DNA from: Victivallales bacterium
GTDB taxonomy: Bacteria; Verrucomicrobiota; Lentisphaeria; Oligosphaerales; Oligosphaeraceae
Assembly: GCA_017554445.1 (NCBI GenBank)
Contig: JAFZIJ010000180.1
Coordinates: forward strand, 1 to 39,315
Direction of reading: 5' to 3'
Length of the DNA: 39,315 bases
The position numbers and the translations under genes are program-made. Shown here in pieces: positions 32,625 to 39,315 of the stretch (its first letter is position 1; every line of letters begins with the position of its first letter). The notes beneath the pieces are model-generated. The model made no database searches. It was not told the DNA's origin and was given only the letters and a program-made list of their open reading frames with translations.

Positions 32625-35600
32625 CTACTTTACGGTAAATGTAAACACTTCACCAAAGGTAGTTCTACCAAACGCGTTCAGCCGCAATATGAACGTCCGT
32701 TTTCCATTGATTTCCTCCGCCAAAACGACACCTTTCAGTTCAGCATCGCCAAACCGTGGCACTTTTTGACCAAGCTTGACGCGGCGCGTTCCTGACTCCA
32801 AAATCACATCGCCTTCCTTAATGTCTTTGCCGGAAGAACTTACCCATGTTGTCTCACCAAGATTGCCGACGCTTACATCGACTACGACAGGACTGTTTTT
32901 CGGAATTTCAATTTCTGCGCCGTTCATGACGCCAATCCGCGTCCCATTCGGCAACACCAATATAACCGAATTGAATTCCGCGTTCAGATATTTCGGCGGA
33001 TTGAAGCCGTTGCATGGGACATTACCGATCGCCTTCAGCGGCACATCGGCGGATGTCTTGCCCGTCGCTTCGCTGACCAGCTTCAACTGTTTTTTCTGTT
33101 CGCGAGCCGCCTTGTAGGCGTCGCGTCCAGTATTAAATGCCATATACCAATAGCCACCCGCATGCGCGTCGCGATCGACAATAAACGGCACTTCTCCTTC
33201 ATCATACGTACGCGCCGTCTTCATAATCGGTGCATACTTTTTCAACATCGTCGCCATCGGACGCGGCGTGCCGTCGGGATTCGCAATACCGAAATCACTG
33301 TTTTCTCCAACGCGATACCAGCCGCTCCACCACCACGGTGCCGTACCGTTCGCGCCCGAATCGATGACCATTCGATAGAACAAATCATGGTAGTCCGTGC
33401 AACCTTTCAACGCAGCATCCGAAACATCAACCGCTTGCGCATCCCAAATGCTCTTGCCGAATTCCGCCCAGATGATGGGTTTGCCGCCGGACGCAAAATG
33501 CACATAGCGTGTGATAAACGCCGCCGCATTGTAACCATTTTCATTATTTGGAATTGAATAGCCTTCCGGACAGATAAAATCCATATGCTTCACAGGCCCT
33601 GTCAACGCGAAATCATGGGCCAGTGTATTCCCCTGGCGGAAACTCATCAGCTGATTTGGCGCCAACGCCCGCATCTTACGTGTCGCGACATTCCACATCT
33701 GCGATGTAATATCATCCATAAACCGCCTGTATGCCGCCACATAGATCCGCCAGTCGCCATCCATCCGCAACTGCGCATCCGTTGGTGAAGCGATCTGCCC
33801 TTTTTCATTACGGTTCGGTTCGATGCCCCAATCCTTTATCGCATTTTCAACAGAACCGTAGCGTTCCTTCAACCATTTGTTCCAACGGACATCATAGCGT
33901 GGACGTGCTTTCGCATCAAATGCGTAATTGCCTGGCTCCCAACATAGATCGTATGCGAACAATTCCGTGAAATGGGCCAGTTCACCTTCCTTCATGGCCG
34001 CCTCCACCTTCTCGTCATTGAAGACGAACGGCGACGCAGGCTTCAGGAAGCCATTTACATACATATTGTGAGCACGGCAACGATGGAAAAAGTCAATGAT
34101 GTTCCGCAGCGTATCTTCCTTCCCTGTATCGCCCAATATCTGCACGGAAAGCATGTTGATGCCGACTGATTCCATCACCGACAGATCCTTCTCTATCTGC
34201 TCTGTATCATAGAATCCAGCCACCAAGAAGCCCTGCATGTAGCGACGCCATTCCAACGCCGCGTAGTTTGATGTCCAGTAGTTTACGCCGACAGGATACC
34301 ACGGCTTCCCATCCAGCATGAAATTGCCGTCCTTCACCGTGATGAAGCCCTCCTTGTTAGCACGCAACGCCTCGCGTGTCTTCGTCGCATAAACTTCATG
34401 CTCTACGCGGTCCCATTCCTTTCCATTGACCAAAAGCCGCGTCGTCACAACATATTGCGTATCGGCTTTCGGGGAAATAAATGCCTTTTTTGCGGATTTG
34501 ATACCTTTTGTCGCTCTCGGCGAAAAGTGTTCCGTCTGCACGGATGCACCGTTCTTTTCTTTTACATCCATTTCCACGGCGATTTTTGTATTCGCCATGT
34601 CTTCAAAGACTTCCAGCTCGTAGCCGATATCGTCTGTCTGATCTGGAAACATGCCGAAATAGTGCGTTCCCGCACCTATTAATTCTATTGGCCGAAACGT
34701 CCGTTCCGCCAGTTGTTTCACCGTATCAAGATACGAAGCATCATCGATTTTCACAGGTTCGGCAATTGTCGCCACACGCAAACTTGTAAAATCACCGTCC
34801 AGATAATGCGTCATCCAGATAGAACTGACCGCATGAATGTCCTCTTCAACCATTATCTTGCCATCCGCCATTTTCAGCGGACGATACCGCCACGATGCTT
34901 TCTGGTTGAATCCACGGCCCTGCCAGCGGTTCATCGTGCTAAAACAGCCAGGCCGATCTTTTATTGGAAACTGTTTGTATGCAGGATAATATGTTTCCAT
35001 ATACGCGAAATTGACCGCTGGCGCTTCCTTACTTTTATATGGATTGACAGCCGTTCCCATATCTTTGATCCAAAATTCCAAATCCGCACCAGCGGAGCCT
35101 GGCGTATGCGTGTCAGCAAGACCAATGGATATCGTCCGCACATTTGCAAAATTCACGATATCTCCCTTTCCGCCGCGTGGCTTCGACGGCGCGCAATCAT
35201 GCCAGAATCGGAAATCCGCCGCTTCCAAGCCCTGTTTCCGCCATTCTGTTGATACGGGAGCCGTTGCAATCCAACGGGATCCATCTGTCTCGACCAATTC
35301 GATGCACATGCTGCGCACATTCGGATTACCTTTCACGGAAAGACACATCAAATCATGGCCTTTCGGAAACATACCAAGGCACGGCGCGGCGTATGTCGTC
35401 CATCCCATCAGCGTATCCAATTGGTAATGAAGGCCGTTGCCGCCTTCAATCGTCATCTTCGTCTTGATGTCTTTTTCGCGCATTGACAAATTCCATGTAT
35501 CCTGCGCAGGCAGTTTCAACGGTTCGCACGGCGTCTGGGCGCGTTTTTCCGCCTGTTCCGCCCGCGTCAGCCAATCACCGCCAATCTTATGGACAGGCTG

Positions 35601-35903
35601 TGAAAATGGACGCGGTCCCAAAAGCAGCATGCTTTTTTTTGCCGCTAGAAAATCATGGATGGCTCCAGCAGAAGCGGCGGGAACATTCTTTGGATCAGCG
35701 ATCACCAGAAGATCCGCTTTCAGCAACGTCTCCTTATTGCAAAACGCATCCGCATCCAACGTCACAACCGTATGTTCCGCTGATTTCAACGCCTTTGCCA
35801 AAGCCTCAGCTTCCTTCGAATTACGCCCATAGACAGCAATCTGTTTCGCCTCCACGCAACTCCCCGCCGCCAGAATCGCCAACGCCAATATCGTCTGTTT
35901 CAT
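32625..35903 (-). CDS. Secreted GH-A clan hydrolase (GH5/GH42-like) with Rossmann-like N-domain
   Basis: This encodes 1092 residues with a signal peptide (1-19, CVEA). Residues 21-120 resemble a ThuA/glutamine-amidotransferase-like Rossmann fold (IAVYGRNSKEAEALAKAL; LLVIADPKNV). Beta-rich domains follow to about 520. A TIM barrel starts at MLDGKPWYPVGVNYW. The candidate acid/base is E656 in LCWEPGNY and the nucleophile is E814 in IIWAEFGKS, the pattern of clan GH-A. The C-terminal 200 residues are beta-sandwich. AGAGGA precedes the ATG. It is the first gene of a two-gene operon with 29997-32603. A divergent promoter region separates it from the GH123 gene. Substrate is unknown; galactosides or mannosides are likely. 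Confidence 0.75.
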   Translation of the reverse strand: MKQTILALAILAAGSCVEAKQIAVYGRNSKEAEALAKALKSAEHTVVTLDADAFCNKETLLKADLLVIADPKNVPAASAGAIHDFLAAKKSMLLLGPRPFSQPVHKIGGDWLTRAEQAEKRAQTPCEPLKLPAQDTWNLSMREKDIKTKMTIEGGNGLHYQLDTLMGWTTYAAPCLGMFPKGHDLMCLSVKGNPNVRSMCIELVETDGSRWIATAPVSTEWRKQGLEAADFRFWHDCAPSKPRGGKGDIVNFANVRTISIGLADTHTPGSAGADLEFWIKDMGTAVNPYKSKEAPAVNFAYMETYYPAYKQFPIKDRPGCFSTMNRWQGRGFNQKASWRYRPLKMADGKIMVEEDIHAVSSIWMTHYLDGDFTSLRVATIAEPVKIDDASYLDTVKQLAERTFRPIELIGAGTHYFGMFPDQTDDIGYELEVFEDMANTKIAVEMDVKEKNGASVQTEHFSPRATKGIKSAKKAFISPKADTQYVVTTRLLVNGKEWDRVEHEVYATKTREALRANKEGFITVKDGNFMLDGKPWYPVGVNYWTSNYAALEWRRYMQGFLVAGFYDTEQIEKDLSVMESVGINMLSVQILGDTGKEDTLRNIIDFFHRCRAHNMYVNGFLKPASPFVFNDEKVEAAMKEGELAHFTELFAYDLCWEPGNYAFDAKARPRYDVRWNKWLKERYGSVENAIKDWGIEPNRNEKGQIASPTDAQLRMDGDWRIYVAAYRRFMDDITSQMWNVATRKMRALAPNQLMSFRQGNTLAHDFALTGPVKHMDFICPEGYSIPNNENGYNAAAFITRYVHFASGGKPIIWAEFGKSIWDAQAVDVSDAALKGCTDYHDLFYRMVIDSGANGTAPWWWSGWYRVGENSDFGIANPDGTPRPMATMLKKYAPIMKTARTYDEGEVPFIVDRDAHAGGYWYMAFNTGRDAYKAAREQKKQLKLVSEATGKTSADVPLKAIGNVPCNGFNPPKYLNAEFNSVILVLPNGTRIGVMNGAEIEIPKNSPVVVDVSVGNLGETTWVSSSGKDIKEGDVILESGTRRVKLGQKVPRFGDAELKGVVLAEEINGKRTFILRLNAFGRTTFGEVFTFTVK

Positions 35904-35982
35904 TGTTTTTCCTCTTATATTGATTGATTTGTTTTCACTGTATTTTTCAACATGATTTCTTGCACAGCATTTTCTTTGCCTT

Positions 35983-36010
35983 ATTTTACATGCTTAACAT
36001 GTTTTCGCAA
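35983..36010 (-). promoter_or_regulatory. Promoter candidate with ACATG inverted repeat
   Basis: On the minus strand TTGCGA (36010-36005) and TAAAAT (35988-35983) are 16 bases apart, about 80 bases before the hydrolase start at 35903. The spacer includes ACATG-CTTAA-CATGT (35988-36002), a possible operator shared with the divergent GH123 gene. Confidence 0.4.
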
Positions 36011-36044
36011 GCAATGAACGCCCTTCCCGCACGCAGATTCGACA

Positions 36045-38564
36045 ATGTTTAAAAACAGCCTCTCCCTTTTATTATTAAGTTCATGCAGCATTCTCGCGAA
36101 TACGCTGATATATTCCGAAGACTTCTCGCAATTCACGCCCAAGCCAACGAAGGGCATTAGCGAAGTCGTTGAAATACAAAATCATCCAGAAGTCCATAAA
36201 GCTCTTTTGTTAAAAACGACGGAAGGCGGTAACAAAGCCACGCCCAGCTGGGTGAGCCCGAACTTCGGAACAAAAATCATTGACGCCAATCCAGAAACAG
36301 TCGTTGTCGATTACTGGCTCAATCCCGTCACGCCGTCGGCCCGCTATATGCTGTTCGTGCGTGACACGCGTGGCACGCAGATGGCCTGTTCACTCTTTTC
36401 TGCGGGCAACATCATGCCCATCGACAATGGTTCATGGCTTACCCATTCGCCGTTGGAAGCAGGCCAATGGCATCATGTCCGCTATGTATTGCGTTCCATC
36501 GACCGCACTTATGATATTTATATCGATGACATGGAGACGCCACGCGTCCAGAATTGGCGTTTCCGTTATCCGAACACAACGACGCCCGCCTCCCTGTGGA
36601 TTGAAGGCAGTGAAACGGAGCCCTCCGAAACGCTTCTCGCCAACGTGCAAGTCTCCGTTCCACCAAACGAAACTTTCTCCACCGATCAATGGAAAATCGC
36701 CCTTCGAAAAAACGCCAACAGCCTCCACGCCAACATCATGAAGCAACTCGCGCCGCTAAAAGGCGGACTGGACAACGCCCTTGCCACACGACGGAACACC
36801 ATCATGACGAACAGCAGGCAGGCGATGGAGAAAATCACAGCGGCAACCAATTCGGATGAAACACTGATCGCGCTCCATCAACTGCAACAGATTCAGGAGG
36901 AGGCCGCCAGCCTCGCCGAAGATGCACGCAAATATCTTGCCGTCTTCGGAAAAGGAACCGTCGGCGCTAAGCTCGGACTTCTGTTTTTTCCGGAGGATTC
37001 GACCGTCAAGGCGATGCCCGGCCTTTACTTCGGCAATGACAAAAAACAAGCGGAACTTCTTCTCGCACAGGGAGAAACAGGTGGCATTCAAGCAATCGCC
37101 ATCGCCATGCAAAAACAGGCGATCCGCAAGGCGGAATTGTCTGTCCGACCAAAGGACGATCTTGCCAAATCATTGAAAACCAATATTTTCTTCGAAGACG
37201 ACATCGCCACACGCTTCGCGGGAAAACCTTCCGTGTCTTATCCGGACGTGCTTCGCCCAAGCGACGGCACGGAAACATTCCAGACACCGCAGACGCTTAT
37301 CCGTTTCTGGATTGATGTCCAAGCGCCGCATGCGCAGTCGGGCAAGGCGGAATTCGACGTCGTCCTGAAGGCGGATGATAAAGAACTCTCCTTCCCGCTG
37401 TCCGTTACCGTCTATCCGTTCGCCTTGCCGAAAGAATTCACGCTTTCCACCGCTTTCTGCTTCACACCTTCTTGGGCGAAAGCGTTTTATGGCAAAGAAA
37501 TCCCGCCAGAAAAGCGCCGCGCCTATCTGGATTTCATTCTCGACCATCGCCTCGATCCCATGAACCTCTGGAACGGCTCCAGGCTGTTCCTCTCCGAAGA
37601 GGAGACACGCTATTGTCTCGAACGCGGCATGAAAAACATCTATCTGCCTATCATCGCGGCGGACAAGAACCAGGCCAACATGGAGAAGAATCTGGAATTT
37701 ATCGACCGCAACGGCTGGCGGAACCGCGTCGTCGCTTTCGGCTTCGACGAAGTTCTCTTCAACGTCCACCAATTGAAGGCCATGCAAGCCGCGTTTGACA
37801 ACACAAAACAGCATTTTCCAGATATTCCGCGGCTGAACACGGCCAGAATTGACGAACGGCTTTTCGGCTATGTCGATATCTGGTGCCCGCTTTTCCAACA
37901 CTACGATGAAAAGATGGCCGATTCACGCCGCAAACTCGGCGAGCAGATCTGGTGGTATCCGACGGACTATCCGCTCAAACCATGCGTCAATTTCAATCTT
38001 GATTCGCCCGGCATTGCCCCACGCGTCATTCCATGGTTGACGAAACGCCTCAATATCACAGGCCTCCTCTATTGGGGGCTGAATCGCGAATGGTTCACAA
38101 ATGCCCATGAACATGAACGACTTACGGAACAGGAACGCATCAGTTTCGGCATGGAATGGATGACAGATGACGTCCGCCAGAAGATGAAGGATGGTCTCCG
38201 CTGGCCCGCCGTTCCATGGGTCCCCTATTTCCGCAGCGTCATGTCCCAAACTGCCAAGCCGAGCCCGACGAACGGCGGCGGGAATCTCATGTATCCAGGT
38301 CCCGACTGGACGCCGTGGCCTTCCATCCGCTTGAAAAACCTCCGCGACGGCTTACAGGACATCGAATATTTCCAAATTCTGGCGACTCGTCTGGCAGTCT
38401 ATGAGAAGCGTCCAGACGCGGACCAAGAGCTTGTCAAACGCGCGAAAGCCGCCTTGCAAGTGCCTGATTCCGTTGTCACAAGACTGGATCATTTCGATCA
38501 TTCGTCCGCCTCCATCATCGCCCACAAACGCCTTCTTGCCGAACTCATCATCGCCCTCCAGTAA
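36045..38564 (+). CDS. Secreted GH123-type beta-N-acetylgalactosaminidase (DUF4091)
   Basis: This encodes 839 residues. A signal peptide (1-18) is followed by a LamG/concanavalin-like domain (20-210), a helical linker (215-300), a beta-sandwich domain (310-470) and the DUF4091/GH123 catalytic barrel (475-839). The paired catalytic residues are D568-E569 in AFGFDEV, used by GH123 for substrate-assisted removal of GalNAc. The end of the barrel has the family hallmark GGGNLMYPG followed by PSIRLKNLRDGLQDIEYF. GH123 enzymes act on glycosphingolipid or mucin-type GalNAc. No strong ribosome binding site is visible. A PnuC-like gene starts 5 bases after its stop, so the two are cotranscribed. Confidence 0.87.
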   Translation: MFKNSLSLLLLSSCSILANTLIYSEDFSQFTPKPTKGISEVVEIQNHPEVHKALLLKTTEGGNKATPSWVSPNFGTKIIDANPETVVVDYWLNPVTPSARYMLFVRDTRGTQMACSLFSAGNIMPIDNGSWLTHSPLEAGQWHHVRYVLRSIDRTYDIYIDDMETPRVQNWRFRYPNTTTPASLWIEGSETEPSETLLANVQVSVPPNETFSTDQWKIALRKNANSLHANIMKQLAPLKGGLDNALATRRNTIMTNSRQAMEKITAATNSDETLIALHQLQQIQEEAASLAEDARKYLAVFGKGTVGAKLGLLFFPEDSTVKAMPGLYFGNDKKQAELLLAQGETGGIQAIAIAMQKQAIRKAELSVRPKDDLAKSLKTNIFFEDDIATRFAGKPSVSYPDVLRPSDGTETFQTPQTLIRFWIDVQAPHAQSGKAEFDVVLKADDKELSFPLSVTVYPFALPKEFTLSTAFCFTPSWAKAFYGKEIPPEKRRAYLDFILDHRLDPMNLWNGSRLFLSEEETRYCLERGMKNIYLPIIAADKNQANMEKNLEFIDRNGWRNRVVAFGFDEVLFNVHQLKAMQAAFDNTKQHFPDIPRLNTARIDERLFGYVDIWCPLFQHYDEKMADSRRKLGEQIWWYPTDYPLKPCVNFNLDSPGIAPRVIPWLTKRLNITGLLYWGLNREWFTNAHEHERLTEQERISFGMEWMTDDVRQKMKDGLRWPAVPWVPYFRSVMSQTAKPSPTNGGGNLMYPGPDWTPWPSIRLKNLRDGLQDIEYFQILATRLAVYEKRPDADQELVKRAKAALQVPDSVVTRLDHFDHSSASIIAHKRLLAELIIALQ

Positions 38565-38568
38565 ATCC

Positions 38569-39264
38569 ATGCAAAAATCCACAAAAGACAACCTCCCGTT
38601 CTACGTGTTGATGGCCATCACCTTCGTGCTTCTGACCATCGCGCGAATCTATTGCAAGCAACCATTGCTTCGCACGTTACCACTCTACATCTCATTGGTC
38701 GTCGGCTTCCTGCAGTCCCGCGTAAACCGCTATGCACCGCTCATCGGCGGTTTCAATTCGTTGCTTTACGCATACGTCTATTACTATTTCGGACTTTACG
38801 CGATGGCCGCCTATGCCCTGCTCGCATCCTGCCCCATACAGTTGATCACGTTCGTCCAATGGAACAACCGCGCCTATAAACATTCAACGGTTTTCCGCTG
38901 CATGACGACAAAACAGCGTATTTGGACAACCGTCGTCTGCGTCGCCGCATGGCTAATCACCTATTTCATTCTGAAAGCTGTTGGTTCAAGTTATCAATTG
39001 CTAGACAACACGATTATGCTCTTCGGCGTTCTGATCTCCATACTTACGATGTTTGCTTTCATCGAATACACATATCTGATCGTCGTCAGCAGCGTCATCA
39101 GCATCTACCTGCATGCTGTCATGTTAATTGATAAACCCGAACAACTTACCTATTTGATTTTCTCCATCTATTCATTGATTTGCATCACCAGAGGCTTCTT
39201 CCAAGCCCGTGCCCTCTATAAAGAGCAACAAGCCCTCGCGAAACAGCAACAACCAGTAGAATGA
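38569..39264 (+). CDS. pnuC: PnuC-like nicotinamide riboside/nucleotide transporter
   Basis: This encodes 231 residues from the ATG at 38569; a longer frame from 38401 lies inside the GH123 gene. Seven or so membrane helices are visible. The N-terminal half carries a PnuC-like pattern: PLIGGFNSLLYAYVYYYFGLY (57-77) and the PIQLITFVQWNN segment (89-100) that corresponds to the substrate-binding WxxN region of the family. Length fits (about 220-240). PnuC imports vitamin B3 precursors for NAD synthesis by facilitated diffusion. It starts 5 bases after the GH123 stop and its own stop overlaps the start of the next gene by four bases, so all three are coupled. The identification rests on topology and these motifs, not a close match. 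Confidence 0.7.
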   Translation: MQKSTKDNLPFYVLMAITFVLLTIARIYCKQPLLRTLPLYISLVVGFLQSRVNRYAPLIGGFNSLLYAYVYYYFGLYAMAAYALLASCPIQLITFVQWNNRAYKHSTVFRCMTTKQRIWTTVVCVAAWLITYFILKAVGSSYQLLDNTIMLFGVLISILTMFAFIEYTYLIVVSSVISIYLHAVMLIDKPEQLTYLIFSIYSLICITRGFFQARALYKEQQALAKQQQPVE

Positions 39265-39315
39265 TAAATAATTATGATATTCTAATCGTCGGTGCGGGTT
39301 CGGGCGGCATCGGCG
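39261..39315 (+). CDS. FAD-dependent oxidoreductase N-terminus, cut by window end
   Basis: Only 18 codons are visible: a short polar start, then YDILIVGAGSGGIG, the Rossmann GxGxxG motif that binds FAD in flavoprotein oxidoreductases and dehydrogenases. The ATG overlaps the preceding stop (ATGA). The product cannot be specified further. Confidence 0.75.
   Translation, partial: MINNYDILIVGAGSGGIG

Noticed and set aside
33162..35923. Forward frames antisense to the 1092-residue hydrolase
   Set aside because: They overlap a continuous secreted hydrolase gene with signal peptide, ribosome binding site and catalytic Glu pair.

Overview
The window looks like a chromosomal segment of an uncultured, probably gut-dwelling member of the Lentisphaerota (Victivallales-like) or a near relative. 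This is inferred from the style of the gene set: large secreted glycoside hydrolases with lone signal peptides and no SusC/SusD pair, GH123/GH20/GH2/CE7 enzymes, short-period intergenic repeats, and mixed use of Shine-Dalgarno sites. No taxonomic marker gene is present, so the assignment is tentative.

Layout. Positions 1-3180 hold two orphan genes, a sugar-phosphate isomerase/epimerase-like TIM barrel, a HicA/HicB toxin-antitoxin pair and two identical tandem tRNA-Gln(CUG) genes. Positions 3328-11512 form a G+C-rich forward block for glycan use: a secreted GH42-like hydrolase, a cytoplasmic GH2 beta-mannosidase, an SDR dehydrogenase and a secreted metallophosphoesterase. Positions 11531-14640 continue forward with four orphan envelope proteins (a pseudopilin-like protein, a lipoprotein, two membrane-anchored proteins), three of them carrying Asp runs or charged linkers. 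Positions 14625-16846 (reverse) hold an Rpn-type PD-(D/E)XK nuclease, two stand-alone copies of its C-terminal tail and a membrane protein. Positions 17129-21741 (reverse) hold an iron-sulfur flavoprotein, a CE7 esterase and a secreted GH20-like enzyme ending in a clear terminator. A second secreted metallophosphoesterase lies at 21977-23230. Positions 23258-23549 are a field of short tandem repeats, followed by an A+T-rich defence-like island (23.6-30.0 kb) with an ankyrin-repeat protein, a GmrSD-type DUF262/DUF1524 protein and a DUF1016 nuclease, bracketed on the right by a broken copy of the 3' end of a neighbouring hydrolase gene. Positions 29997-38564 hold three more large secreted glycan-active proteins, including a GH123 enzyme, then a PnuC-like transporter and the start of a flavoprotein.

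How it works together. The hydrolases point to breakdown of host-type glycans (N-acetylhexosamine, galactose and mannose residues): secreted enzymes cut outside or in the periplasm, cytoplasmic mannosidase, esterase, isomerase and SDR finish the products. The A+T-richer accessory genes (HicAB, Rpn, GmrSD-like, DUF1016) look like defence or addiction modules between the catabolic blocks.

The most striking candidate for a new system is at 15316-16846: an Rpn nuclease gene with an internal Met codon behind a strong ribosome binding site (GGGAGG, 8-nt spacing), followed by two separate downstream copies of exactly that C-terminal piece, each keeping the same site, spacing and start codon. Rpn nucleases are known to be inhibited by small proteins made from internal starts, so this reads as one nuclease with a built-in small antitoxin and two stand-alone paralogues.
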